Below, piece by piece: positions 19,126 through 28,700 of a stretch of DNA of 64,000 bases. How positions within the stretch are numbered: the first letter of the stretch is position 1; each line of letters opens with the position of its first letter. The notes beneath the pieces were generated by a model, which was not told the DNA's origin, did not search any database, and worked only from the letters and a program-made list of their open reading frames with translations. Source of the stretch: Bacteroidota bacterium (GTDB lineage: Bacteria; Bacteroidota; Bacteroidia; JACPRZ01); assembly GCA_016193485.1 (NCBI GenBank), contig JACPRZ010000038.1:1-64000 (forward strand), in the 5' to 3' direction. The position numbers were made by a program, and so were the translations under genes.

Positions 19126-19183
19126 CAATGTAATTTTAAAACAGTGTTGCCGGAATGAAAATATTTCTTAAAAGTGATGATTA

Positions 19184-19900
19184 TCAAGGGGCTAACCTCT
19201 CAATCTTCCATGATTTATCCGGCAGAAGGGTGTACTTTATCCTATCATGCAGGCGGTTCAGCCGCGCCTGCCAGAATTCAACCGTAGATGGCATTACCCT
19301 GTACCCTCCCCAATGAGGAGGCCTGGGTACTTCTTTACCTTTAAATTTTTCTTCATAGAATATTACTTGCTTCTCCAAAACTTCCCTGTTCGTAATTTCA
19401 GAACTTTGTTCAGATGCCCAGGCGCCTATCTGGCTTCCGCGCGGACGGGTGCGGAAATATTCATCCGATTCTTTTTCTGAAATTTTCTCAACGGTTCCTT
19501 CAATGCGCACCTGCCTGCCCAGTGTGTTCCACCAGAAGGTGAGTGCGACATTCTTATTGTTTTCCATCTCTTTTGCTTTGCGGCTGTTGTAGTTGGTGAA
19601 AAAAACAAATCCATCCTTACCAAAACCTTTCAGCAGAACTAATCTGCATGATGGTCTCCCATTTCCAGATACGGTTGAAAGCGCCATTGCCTCATGAAGG
19701 TTAATGCATGATCCGGCAGCAAGGTCGTACCACTCCTTAAAGAGGATTAGCGGTTCTGCAGGCAGGCGCTCTTCGCGCAATATCCTTTTTTTTTCTGTGA
19801 CGGTTAGGAACAGAACTACCTTCTGGAGACCCTGGATGATATAAACAAGTAACCGTAACAAAGCGTATCTGTATAAAAAGGCAAAATTAGAAACATTCAC
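19184..19900 (-). CDS. pdxH: Pyridoxamine 5'-phosphate oxidase
   Basis: FMN-dependent oxidation of pyridoxamine/pyridoxine 5'-phosphate to pyridoxal phosphate. Family motifs are all present: SCRLVLLKGFGKDGFVFFTN, YNSRKAKEMENN, RPRGSQIGAWASEQS, and the C-terminal signature WGGYRVMPSTVEFWQARLN with RLHDRI. The start is uncertain. The longest frame (GTG at 19900) has about 30 residues that do not resemble PdxH, and a -7 box (TAATTTTG, 19882-19889) lies inside it, so translation probably begins downstream, perhaps at the TTG at 19861 or later. An A9 tract on the coding strand (19786-19794) sits near the real N-terminus and could cause frameshifts. Confidence 0.92.
   Translation of the reverse strand: MNVSNFAFLYRYALLRLLVYIIQGLQKVVLFLTVTEKKRILREERLPAEPLILFKEWYDLAAGSCINLHEAMALSTVSGNGRPSCRLVLLKGFGKDGFVFFTNYNSRKAKEMENNKNVALTFWWNTLGRQVRIEGTVEKISEKESDEYFRTRPRGSQIGAWASEQSSEITNREVLEKQVIFYEEKFKGKEVPRPPHWGGYRVMPSTVEFWQARLNRLHDRIKYTLLPDKSWKIERLAP
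19882..19889 (-). promoter_or_regulatory. Candidate -7 box for pdxH
   Basis: TAATTTTG on the minus strand matches TAnnTTTG. It lies within the longest pdxH frame, which argues for a start downstream of about 19875. Confidence 0.4.
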
Positions 19901-20012
19901 GGATTAAAAATTTTCCTACCTTGTGCATGATTTTTGATCAGGTATTAAATCACTATGTTATCATTATTGAGTTTATATTTCAGATTGAAAAACCAAATTC
20001 ATGGTGCATTTT

Positions 20013-20070
20013 GAAATTCAGCATTTTTAATCCGAAATTTTGGCAATCCGCAATCCGAAATCCGAAATTC
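20013..20070. repeat. AATCCGAAAT sub-repeat element before algH
   Basis: Tandem degenerate units AATCCGC, AATCCGAAA, TCCGAAATTC with an inverted partner (GAAATTCAG ... AATCCGAAATTT). Translation of this stretch (AIRNPKSEIP) extends the algH frame upstream but is not part of the protein family. Confidence 0.6.
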
Positions 20071-20075
20071 CTGAC

Positions 20076-20639
20076 ATGTTTACCAACCGATTCCAGGCAG
20101 AACAGGGCCGTTTGCTGGTTTCAGAACCCTTTCTGCCTGACCCTGTTTTTCACCGTAGCGTCATCTTACTTACCAAATGCGATGAGAGCGGTGCCGTGGG
20201 ATTTATCCTGAACAAGCCGGTAAATTTTACTCTTGCTGACGCATTAAGCGGCATCACGGGTTTCAATACCAGCGTCTTTTTCGGTGGGCCGGTTTCACCT
20301 GATGCCCTTTTTTTTATGCACCGGCTCGGTGAAAAAATTTCAGGCAGCGTACCTGTTATTGAAGGGCTTTACTGGGGCGGGGAATTCCAGGACCTTAAAA
20401 AACTTTTTGAAAACCGTTTGGTCACTGCAGCCGATATAAAATTCTTTGTAGGATATGCAGGTTGGAGCCCGGGACAACTTGAAAAGGAAATGAAGAAAAA
20501 ATCATGGATCGTATCTCCGGCCAGACCGCTTGACATACTTACCGAAAAGCCGGAACGGCTCTGGGGTGCCGCTTTAAAAAATATGGGCAGCGAATTCAGT
20601 TATCTCGCCAATTATCCTGATAATCCATCCCTGAACTGA
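20076..20639 (+). CDS. YqgE/AlgH family protein (DUF179)
   Basis: 187 residues. The N-terminus QAEQGRLLVSEPFLPDPVF and HRSVILLTKCDESGAVGFIL followed by NKPV is diagnostic for the YqgE/AlgH family; FFGGPVSPDALFFMHRLG and FFVGYAGWSPGQLEKEM are its other conserved blocks. The biochemical role of the family is unsettled (named after an alginate regulator in Pseudomonas). Start set at ATG 20076 because residues further upstream come from a repeat. It is followed 11 bases later by pabB and probably co-transcribed with it. Confidence 0.92.
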   Translation: MFTNRFQAEQGRLLVSEPFLPDPVFHRSVILLTKCDESGAVGFILNKPVNFTLADALSGITGFNTSVFFGGPVSPDALFFMHRLGEKISGSVPVIEGLYWGGEFQDLKKLFENRLVTAADIKFFVGYAGWSPGQLEKEMKKKSWIVSPARPLDILTEKPERLWGAALKNMGSEFSYLANYPDNPSLN

Positions 20640-20650
20640 TCTTTTACCTG

Positions 20651-21613
20651 ATGCCCGGCTTTGATCTAATCAATGAATATTCTCTGGAAAATATTCCATT
20701 TTTATTTATTATTGATTTCAACCGGAATAACATTATTGTCATTCCGCTGGAAGAATTGAACAGCAATGAAATACTCTTTGATGTAAACGGGTACAGCAAT
20801 TGTCAACCCGCGCTTCATAAACCTGCTGAAATAAAGTTTGAGAAACATCCCCCTTCTTTTGATAAATACCTCAATGGTTTTAATAAAGTCCAACATCATA
20901 TCCGGGCGGGAAATACCTATCTCCTGAACCTTACGTTCAGGTCACCGGTACTGACAAATCTCACTCTGGATGAAATTTTCCTGCACAGTTCGGCAAAATT
21001 CCGACTGTTGTATAAAGATAAATTTGTGGTGTTTTCACCTGAAACATTTATTATTATTAAAGGCAATTCAATTTTTACTTATCCCATGAAAGGAACTATT
21101 GATGCCGGTATTCCCAATGCGGAACAGATCATTCTGGCCGATAAAAAAGAACATGCCGAACACGCCACGATTGTTGATTTGCTGCGGAATGATTTGTCCA
21201 TTGTTGCCAAAAATGTGACGGTCAACCGGTTCAGGTATATAGATAAGGTGGTGACACCGGGAAAAAACCTCCTGCAAGTCAGTTCCGAAATTGCCGGAAC
21301 CCTGCGAAACGAATACCGGGGAAGGTTCGGTGACATCTTATCCCTGCTCCTGCCTGCCGGTTCCGTCACAGGCGCTCCGAAGAAAAAAACCGTTGAAATA
21401 ATTCGTGAAACCGAAAATTATGATCGCGGTTTTTTTACCGGTGTCTTCGGAATTTATGACGGTTCAAAACTGGAAAGCGGAGTAATGATACGGTTTATTG
21501 AAAATGACAACGGGAATCTTTATTTCAAAAGCGGTGGAGGCATTACCTCTTTCAGCGATCCCAGAAAAGAATATGATGAACTTGTGGATAAAATATATTT
21601 GCCGGTAGTTTGA
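20651..21613 (+). CDS. pabB: Aminodeoxychorismate synthase component I
   Basis: 320 residues, the short form consisting mostly of the chorismate-binding domain. Converts chorismate plus ammonia to 4-amino-4-deoxychorismate for folate synthesis. The motif PMKGTIDAG corresponds to PIKGT of PabB (TrpE has PIAGT), with the lysine that attacks chorismate. LPAGSVTGAPKKKTVEII and FFTGVFGIYDG are the other active-site blocks. The longer N-terminal domain of TrpE/PabB is reduced to about 70 residues. The glutaminase partner (PabA) and the lyase (PabC) are not in the window. Spacing to the next gene is 9 bases. Confidence 0.93.
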   Translation: MPGFDLINEYSLENIPFLFIIDFNRNNIIVIPLEELNSNEILFDVNGYSNCQPALHKPAEIKFEKHPPSFDKYLNGFNKVQHHIRAGNTYLLNLTFRSPVLTNLTLDEIFLHSSAKFRLLYKDKFVVFSPETFIIIKGNSIFTYPMKGTIDAGIPNAEQIILADKKEHAEHATIVDLLRNDLSIVAKNVTVNRFRYIDKVVTPGKNLLQVSSEIAGTLRNEYRGRFGDILSLLLPAGSVTGAPKKKTVEIIRETENYDRGFFTGVFGIYDGSKLESGVMIRFIENDNGNLYFKSGGGITSFSDPRKEYDELVDKIYLPVV

Positions 21614-21622
21614 GTTTACATT

Positions 21623-22177
21623 ATGACTTATTTATCAACCATCCTTACCCTTTTTATCATTTTCTGTTTAACAGTTTCATCTTACGGTCAGGAAACAGAA
21701 TTACAGGGGACTACAGGTGAAAAAAAATTCTTTGATCCATCACGCCTCGTTTTTGGCGGCAACTTCGGACTTGGCCTTTCGGGAACCCAATTTGCTGCAA
21801 ATTTTTCTCCGACAATCGGGTATCGCGTAAATGAAAAATTTCTGCCCGGTGCGGGAATAACATACATTTATTTTTCTGATGCATTTTACAACTACGACAC
21901 ACATATATATGGCGGCTCTGTTTTTGGCAGGTATTACATTTTTGAAAATGTCTTTCTCTACGGAGAATATGAAATTCTTAACCTTGAATTCTATGAACCG
22001 TACCTGCAGGATTTCTTCAGGAGAAATATCACCTCTATATTATTTGGCGGTGGCTACCGGCAGCATCTTGGCGGAAGGGTATATCTCAACCTCCTCGCTC
22101 TCTGGAATTTTAACGACACAAAGTACTCTCCCTATGTAAACCCTGTAATAAGGATGGGATTTTCGGTGGGGATGTAA
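21623..22177 (+). CDS. Small outer-membrane beta-barrel protein
   Basis: 184 residues. Signal peptide LSTILTLFIIFCLTVSSYGQ, then about eight amphipathic strands with glycine-rich turns (for example FGGNFGLGLSGTQFAANFSPT; YIFENVFLYGEYEILNLEF). Size and pattern fit an eight-stranded barrel like those of the OmpW/OmpX type, but no family motif was recognised. It follows pabB by 9 bases and is likely the last gene of the algH-pabB transcript. Confidence 0.75.
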   Translation: MTYLSTILTLFIIFCLTVSSYGQETELQGTTGEKKFFDPSRLVFGGNFGLGLSGTQFAANFSPTIGYRVNEKFLPGAGITYIYFSDAFYNYDTHIYGGSVFGRYYIFENVFLYGEYEILNLEFYEPYLQDFFRRNITSILFGGGYRQHLGGRVYLNLLALWNFNDTKYSPYVNPVIRMGFSVGM

Positions 22178-22264
22178 CCGGACCGGTTTTGATGTTACTT
22201 TTGCAGAATATTGGAAACATAAATTCTTGGTTATTATTCAGCACCCCAATCAAGCAAGGGAATT

Positions 22265-22304
22265 CCCCCTCTCTTGTATTTAAGAGAGGGGGTTAGGGGG
22301 TGAG
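22265..22304 (+). repeat. Left inverted element flanking the DUF559 gene
   Basis: A perfect 11-bp stem, CCCCCTCTCTT (22265-22275) with AAGAGAGGGGG (22282-22292), followed by the tail TTAGGGGGTGAG. The tail points toward the DUF559 gene, whose ATG lies 5 bases further on. Same architecture as 10822-10854 and, inverted, as 22674-22710. Confidence 0.9.
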
Positions 22305-22309
22305 TTCAT

Positions 22310-22669
22310 ATGCGGAACAATCAATTACATAACATTCCCGTAATGAAACATGACCGTAGACGACTACGTAAAAATTTAACTCCGGCAGAAAAAATTTTAT
22401 GGAATGCGTTACGAAACCGAAAATTAAATGGGATTAAATTTACCCGTCAACATAGTATTAGTTTATTTGTTACAGATTTTTATTCTGCTGCAAAGAAACT
22501 TGCCATTGAACTTGATGGAAAAATACATCTTAAAAAAGATGTGGCTGATTATGATAAACAAAGAGAAGAGTTTATTGAAGCATGGGGCATTAAAATTTTG
22601 CGATTTAAAAATGAGGAGATAATTGAGCGCTTGCCAATGGTTTTGGAGAAAATTAAAAATTGTTTTTAA
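22310..22669 (+). CDS. DUF559 (Vsr-like) endonuclease-fold protein
   Basis: 119 residues. NLTPAEKILWNALRNRKLNG, then FTRQHSISLFVTDFYS and KLAIELDGKIH form the DUF559 core of the restriction-endonuclease/Vsr fold: the Asp of VTDFY and the Glu of AIELDG are the expected metal ligands, and ILRFKNEEI follows. It is the complete domain with no extra modules. The gene is framed by inverted copies of a palindromic repeat (22265-22304 and 22674-22710) with only 5 bases on each side, and codon use is more AT-rich than in its neighbours pabB and carB; both features suggest a mobile unit. The function of DUF559 proteins is not established. Confidence 0.9.
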   Translation: MRNNQLHNIPVMKHDRRRLRKNLTPAEKILWNALRNRKLNGIKFTRQHSISLFVTDFYSAAKKLAIELDGKIHLKKDVADYDKQREEFIEAWGIKILRFKNEEIIERLPMVLEKIKNCF

Positions 22670-22673
22670 TTAC

Positions 22674-22710
22674 CTCACCCCCAACCCCTCTCCTAATGAC
22701 AGGAGAGGGG
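22674..22710 (-). repeat. Right inverted element flanking the DUF559 gene
   Basis: The tail CTCACCCCCAA (22674-22684) is followed by a perfect 10-bp stem, CCCCTCTCCT (22685-22694) with AGGAGAGGGG (22701-22710). It is the reverse-complement arrangement of the element at 22265-22304, so both tails face the gene. Confidence 0.9.
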
Positions 22711-22738
22711 GGTGTATTGTAACATAATTTTAATAAAA

Positions 22739-25555
22739 ATGCCCAAGGATAATTCCATAAAATCCGTTCTCATCATCGGCAGCGGCCCCATCATCATCGG
22801 GCAGGCATGCGAATTTGATTATTCAGGTTCCCAGGCAGCGCGGTCACTTAAAGAAGAAGGAATTGAAGTGTCCCTCATCAATTCCAATCCCGCTACCATC
22901 ATGACCGACAAGGTTACAGCCGACCATATTTACCTTTTGCCGTTAACTCCTGAGTCAATCGCAAAAATTCTCAACGAACGCAAAATTGACGCGGTACTGC
23001 CCACAATGGGCGGACAAACCGGCCTCAATCTCTGCAAGAAATGCCATGAAACAGGCCTTTGGGAAAAAAATGGAGTGCGAATCATAGGTGTTGATATTGA
23101 CGCGATTGACCGCACCGAAAACCGCGAAAAATTCCGCAAACTGATGATTGATATCGGGGTGGAAGTTCCGCCATCGGGAACCGCCACTTCCTTCCTTGAA
23201 GGAAAAGAAATCGCCCAGGCGCTCGGATTCCCGCTGGTCATCCGCCCCTCATATACCCTTGGCGGAAGCGGTGGCTCTTTCGTACCGGTAAAAGAGGAAT
23301 TTGATGGCGCCCTGAACCGGGGCATGCATATTTCTCCTATTCATGAAGTGCTTATTGAAAAATCGGTTGCCGGCTGGAAAGAATTTGAACTGGAACTCCT
23401 GCGCGACAGTAATGACAATGTAATTATTATTTGTTCCATTGAGAATCTCGATCCGATGGGTATCCATACCGGTGATTCTGTGACCATAGCGCCTGCTCTC
23501 ACCCTGGCCGATACCGCATACCAGAAAATGCGCGACCTCGCAATCAAGATGATGCGTTCGCTGGGAAAATTTGCCGGGGGCTGCAACGTCCAGTTTGCCG
23601 TTAATCCCGAAAATGACCGGCAGATAATCGCCATTGAAATAAACCCGCGCGTTTCAAGATCCTCTGCGCTTGCCTCAAAAGCAACCGGCTATCCCATTGC
23701 AAAAATTGCCGCCAAACTCGCCATCGGATACAATCTCGATGAATTGCAAAATCAGATCACCAAATCAACTTCCGCCTTCTTTGAACCCACGCTCGATTAT
23801 GTTGTGGTGAAAATACCCCGGTGGAATTTTGACAAGTTCATCGGTTCCGACCGTTCACTCGGATTACAGATGAAATCGGTTGGTGAAGTCATGGCCATCG
23901 GCAGATCCTTCCAGGAAGCGATCCAGAAGGCATGCCAGTCGCTCGAAATTAAACGCAACGGGCTGGGCGCTGACGGCAGGGAACTTACTAACCAGGAACC
24001 GCTGATTGCAAGTTTGGAACACCCGTCCTGGAACCGGATTTTTCATATTTACGATGCCATAAAACTGGGACTCTCTTTCAAAACCATCCACCGCATCACC
24101 GGGATTGATAACTGGTTCCTGCGCCAGATTGAAGACCTGATTATGCTTGAAAAAGAAATTGAAAAACATGATATAAATACCATTCCTGCGGAATTGATGA
24201 TGGAAGCCAAGCAGAAAGGATATGCCGACAGGCAGTTGGGACATTTGTTGCGCTGTTTTGAAAGCGAGGTATATAAGAAAAGGAGTGAAATGGGAATCAA
24301 ACGGGTTTACAAACTTGTTGACACCTGTGCCGCTGAATTTCCGGCAAAGACACCTTATTATTATTCTACTTTCGAAAATGAAAATGAGAGCATTTCTTCA
24401 GGAAAGAAAAAGGTAGTTGTACTTGGTTCCGGTCCGAACCGGATAGGGCAGGGGATAGAGTTTGATTATTGCTGCGTACACGGTGTGCTGGCGGCAAGGG
24501 AAGCCGGATATGAAACCATTATGATAAACTGCAATCCCGAAACCGTTTCGACCGACTTTGACATTGCCGACAAACTCTATTTTGAACCGGTTTTCTGGGA
24601 GCATGTTTACGACATCATTCAGCATGAAAAGCCCGAAGGAATTATTGTGCAATTAGGCGGCCAGACCGCTTTGAAACTTGCCGAGAAACTGAACCGGTAC
24701 AACATAAAAATAATCGGGACGAGTTTTGATTCAATAGACATTGCCGAGGACCGCGGCAGGTTTTCGGAGTTACTGCGTGACCTGAACATCCCTTATCCTC
24801 CTTTTGCCGTTTGCGAGGATGCCGACCATGCCGCAGAGGTCTCGCGCAACCTGAAATTTCCCCTTTTGGTTCGCCCTTCCTATGTACTTGGCGGCCAGAG
24901 CATGAAGATCGTCATAAACGAACAGGAACTTGAGCAGCATGTAGTCAAACTGCTGAAAGATATCCCCGGTAACCGCATCCTGCTGGACCATTTCCTCGAA
25001 CATGCAATAGAAGCCGAAGCCGATGCGATATGTGACGGTGAAGATGTTTACATCATGGGTATCATGGAACATATTGAACCGGCAGGAATTCATTCGGGTG
25101 ATTCTTATGCTGTTTTACCCACCTTTGACCTTAGCGAAGATGTAATCCGCCAGATTGAAGAGCACACGCGCAGGATCGCCCTGGCCCTGCAGGTTATCGG
25201 GCTCATCAATATACAATTTGCCGTGAAGGACGGTAAGGTATTTGTTATTGAAGCCAACCCGCGCGCATCGCGCACAATGCCCTTTATCTGCAAAGCGTAC
25301 GATGAACCCTATCTCAACTACGCCACTAAAATCATGCTTGGCAAAAATAAACTTAAGGACTTCAGGTTCTCTCCAAAGAAAAAGGGATATGCTCTGAAAA
25401 TCCCGGTATTCTCTTTTGATAAATTCCCCGGTGTGAACAAGGAACTCGGTCCCGAAATGAAATCAACCGGGGAAGCCATTTACTTCATTGACGACCTGAA
25501 GGATGAATTTTTCGTGAATGTTTATTCGGAGAGGAATTTGTACCTGAGCAGGTAA
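22739..25555 (+). CDS. carB: Carbamoyl-phosphate synthase large subunit, short form
   Basis: 938 residues. Makes carbamoyl phosphate from bicarbonate, glutamine-derived ammonia and two ATP, for pyrimidines and arginine. Two homologous synthetase halves: the first starts VLIIGSGPIIIGQACEFDYS, the second VVLGSGPNRIGQGIEFDYC; ATP-grasp signatures RPSYTLGGSGGSFV and RPSYVLGGQSMKIV; IEINPRVSRSSALASKATG and IEANPRASRTMPF. It ends at YSERNLYLSR, right after the second ATP-grasp domain, so the roughly 130-residue MGS-like allosteric domain of E. coli CarB is absent. I recall that form from other Bacteroidota. Start at ATG 22739 (MPKDNSIKSVLIIG). No carA nearby. Confidence 0.97.
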   Translation: MPKDNSIKSVLIIGSGPIIIGQACEFDYSGSQAARSLKEEGIEVSLINSNPATIMTDKVTADHIYLLPLTPESIAKILNERKIDAVLPTMGGQTGLNLCKKCHETGLWEKNGVRIIGVDIDAIDRTENREKFRKLMIDIGVEVPPSGTATSFLEGKEIAQALGFPLVIRPSYTLGGSGGSFVPVKEEFDGALNRGMHISPIHEVLIEKSVAGWKEFELELLRDSNDNVIIICSIENLDPMGIHTGDSVTIAPALTLADTAYQKMRDLAIKMMRSLGKFAGGCNVQFAVNPENDRQIIAIEINPRVSRSSALASKATGYPIAKIAAKLAIGYNLDELQNQITKSTSAFFEPTLDYVVVKIPRWNFDKFIGSDRSLGLQMKSVGEVMAIGRSFQEAIQKACQSLEIKRNGLGADGRELTNQEPLIASLEHPSWNRIFHIYDAIKLGLSFKTIHRITGIDNWFLRQIEDLIMLEKEIEKHDINTIPAELMMEAKQKGYADRQLGHLLRCFESEVYKKRSEMGIKRVYKLVDTCAAEFPAKTPYYYSTFENENESISSGKKKVVVLGSGPNRIGQGIEFDYCCVHGVLAAREAGYETIMINCNPETVSTDFDIADKLYFEPVFWEHVYDIIQHEKPEGIIVQLGGQTALKLAEKLNRYNIKIIGTSFDSIDIAEDRGRFSELLRDLNIPYPPFAVCEDADHAAEVSRNLKFPLLVRPSYVLGGQSMKIVINEQELEQHVVKLLKDIPGNRILLDHFLEHAIEAEADAICDGEDVYIMGIMEHIEPAGIHSGDSYAVLPTFDLSEDVIRQIEEHTRRIALALQVIGLINIQFAVKDGKVFVIEANPRASRTMPFICKAYDEPYLNYATKIMLGKNKLKDFRFSPKKKGYALKIPVFSFDKFPGVNKELGPEMKSTGEAIYFIDDLKDEFFVNVYSERNLYLSR

Positions 25556-25711
25556 TTTTTCTTACTCCACCCTTACTTTTTATACTGAAGCGATTCCAAT
25601 TTCCGGACATTAATAAATGTAAGAGATTTAATATCAGTTAATTTTAACATGAGTATTTCGTAAAATGAATCTGCTTCAGTATACTATCTTCGCCTGTACC
25701 TTTATTTTTTA

Positions 25712-25719
25712 TACTTTTG
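25712..25719 (+). promoter_or_regulatory. Candidate -7 box for the 25750 gene
   Basis: TACTTTTG matches TAnnTTTG and lies 30 bases before the ATG at 25750. The preceding 150 bases hold no gene. No clear -33 TTG was seen. Confidence 0.45.
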
Positions 25720-25749
25720 CAATTCTGTAATTATTAAAAACCCTAAATC

Positions 25750-28700
25750 ATGAATAAAGCCATCTTTACACTGTCTGCTTGTTTTGCGGTTCTGACTGCT
25801 TTTGCCGGTCCCGATACCACAGCAAAGAAAAACCTTGATGCTGAAATTGCACAGGGCAATAAACTCATTCTTAAAGGGCGCTTCGGTACGGCACTTCCTG
25901 TGCTGCTGAAAGTGGCGAAAGAAATGCCCGATAACGCCAACATCAACTTTAAAACCGGCCTCTGCTACCGCAATTCCCTCGAAAGGCAGACCAAGGCCCT
26001 TACCTATCTGAAATTTGCTTCGAAAAATATGACAACCGCCTATAGTTTTTCCAGCGGGAAAAAAGCGCCTCTTGATGCGCTTTATTTCCTCGGGGAAACC
26101 TACCTTGCGCTCGGATATCCCGACAGCGCACTTAAGGTTCTGACCGACTACCAGGACAGGTTTAACGGCACTCCGCCTCTCAATACTGACCGGCTGGTCC
26201 GTTACTGTATCAATGCAAAAAGGATGATGATGTCGCCCCTCCAGGTGAAATTTACAAACCTTGGCGGAACTATTAATTCCGATGCCTCGGAAACCAACCC
26301 TGTTTTTGCCATTGACGGCTCCTGGTTTGCATTCGCCTCAAGGAGATTAAGACCGGATGAAAGCAATAAAAATCTCATTGATGAGGCCACCGGTAAAAGA
26401 AAGGAAGATATTTATATTTCCAAAAAAGAAGGTAACGGATGGTCAAAACCCGAATACTTCCCGCATAATAAGGACTTTGATGAAGAACCCGTTGCCATTT
26501 CTTCCGATGGAAAAACATTGTACTTCAGGTGCAGTTGCAAAGGGAATTATGACATTTACGAATCAACATTACAGGATGGCGCATGGTCAGCGCCTAAGCC
26601 CGTGAAATACGTCAATTCATCCTTCAATGAGATGGGGATGACAATTTCCCCGGATGGAAATACAATCTATTTCTCATCGGACCGCGAGGGGGGGATGGGG
26701 AAATACGATCTCTATGTTACCAAAAAGACCGGAGGAAAATGGGAAAAACCTGAAAATATGGGAACCGGTTTCAATACGCCTTTGAACGAGATCAATCCTT
26801 TTCTGCTTCAGAACGGTAAAAAACTCTATTTCTGCTCGGATGGGTTTCTGAACCTTTCAATGGGCGGTTACGACATAGTCGTTTCCGAATTAAAAGAAGA
26901 CAGCACTTGGGGGTATGTAAAAAGTGCCGGCTATCCGATCAATACTACAAAAGATGATATGTCCTACAACGTTACCGCTGACGGGAGCCGCTTTACCGCT
27001 TCAATCAACAGCGACCTGAATTATGATATTTTCCTTATTGAACCCGGTAAGTTTGATGCTGAGAAAGCGGGTACAATAAGCGAACTGACCACTGAACGCG
27101 AAGTGATGGAAATCCTGGAACTTGAAAAGGAAGTTGAGAAAGAGGTGACGGTACAGGAAGTGGTTGAAGTGGAAACCCAGGTTGAAGTGGAAAAAGAAGT
27201 TGAGAAGGAAGTGACGGTACAGGAAATTGTGGAAGTGGAAGTTGATCCTGCGATTGCCCAGGCAAAAGCCGAACTCGCAAAAGCCGAAGCCGAAAAAGCA
27301 AAAGCGGAAGCGGAGAAGGCAAAGGCGGAAGCGGATATTAAAAGAGCCGATGCTGAAATAAAGAAAGCGATTGCCGAAACGGCAAAGGCGCATGCCGACA
27401 GCGCAATGGCGACCATGAGAAAAACGGTTGCCGATTCAGCGTTAAAAGTGGCCGAAGCGAAAATCGCAGATAAAGAAAAAGCGAAAGCGGAACTTGCTGC
27501 AGCAAAGATTTTCAAAAAAGTGGCAAAGGAAAAAGCCGCAGTTGCCGCAGCCGAGCAGGCAAAAGCCGAAGCGCAGAAGGCAGCCGAAGAAGCGGCTAAA
27601 GCCGATGCCGAAGCAAAGGCAAAACAAGCCGAAGCCGATAAATTGAAAATGCAGGCGGATATTGCCGCTGCCGAAAAAGCCAAAGCTGACGCTGTGATTG
27701 CCGCAGCCGAAAAAGCGAAAGCCGATGCAAAAAGAGCCGAAGAAGACAAAATAAAAGCTGAAGCGGATATTAAGATCAAAGCATCGGAAGCCGAAATAGC
27801 CAAAGCAAACTCCAAAAAAGCCGAAGCCGATGCTGTGATTGCAGCATCCCAGAAGGCAAAGGATGAAGCGGCTGCAGCCAGCGCTGCCAAAGCAACTGCC
27901 GATGCCGAAGCAAGGGCAAAACAAGCCGAAACCGATAAAGCAAAAGCCGATGCACAGAAAGCTGAATCTGACCGCGTGAAAGCCGATGCCGATGCAAAGG
28001 CGAAAGCATCGCAGGAAGCCATTTCAAATGCCTCAGCGCAAAAAGCCAAAGCCGATGCCGATAAAGCAGTTGCCGATGCCCAGGCAAAACAGGCGGATGC
28101 CGATAAGTTAAAAGCGCAGGCGGATATTGCTGCAGCCGAAAAATCAAAAGCCGATGCTGCAAAAGCAACTGCCGAAACTGATAAAGCCAAAGCCGATGCC
28201 GATAAAGCCGCTGCCGATGCCCAGGCAAAACAGGCAGAAGCAAATAAATTAAAGGCGGAGGCCGATGCAAAAACCGCAGCAGCCCAGCAGACAAAAGCCG
28301 ATGCTGATAAAGTTGCGGCAGAAAAGGCAAAAGCCGATGCTGATGCAAAAGCAAAACAAGCCGAAGCCGATAAAGCCAAAGCCGATGCACAGAAAGCAGA
28401 AGCCGATCGTTTAAAGGCGGAAGCGGATGCAAAGGCAAAGACAGCGCAGGAGGCAACCGCAAACGCTGCTGCCGCCAAAGCCAAAGCAGATGCAGATAAG
28501 GCAGCCGCTGACGCACAGGCAAAACAAGCCGATGCCGATAAATTAAAATCCCAGGCCGAAATTGCCGCTGCCGAAAAAACAAAAGCCGAAGCAGCCAAGT
28601 CACAGGCAGATGCCGATAAAGCCAAAGCAGCCGCTGATTTAGCAAAAGCCAATGCCGACAAAGCAAAGGCGGATGCCGAAGCAAAGAAAGCCGCTGCCGA

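Noticed and set aside
20040-20075. Extended N-terminus of AlgH/YqgE (AIRNPKSEIP).
   Set aside because: Derived from the AATCCGAAA sub-repeat and starting at TTG; the family N-terminus begins at the ATG at 20076.
22739-25555. CarB as a truncated gene because it is about 130 residues shorter than the E. coli protein.
   Set aside because: It ends cleanly after the second ATP-grasp domain in a sequence typical of the short Bacteroidota form; no remnant of the allosteric domain follows.
27021-28661. A 546-codon open frame on the minus strand opposite the Ala-rich coil (with further long frames in other phases).
   Set aside because: It is the mirror of GCN/AAR-biased codons: its translation is an endless Ala/Ser/Phe pattern without domains. 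The plus-strand protein has a signal peptide and recognisable TPR and PD40 modules.
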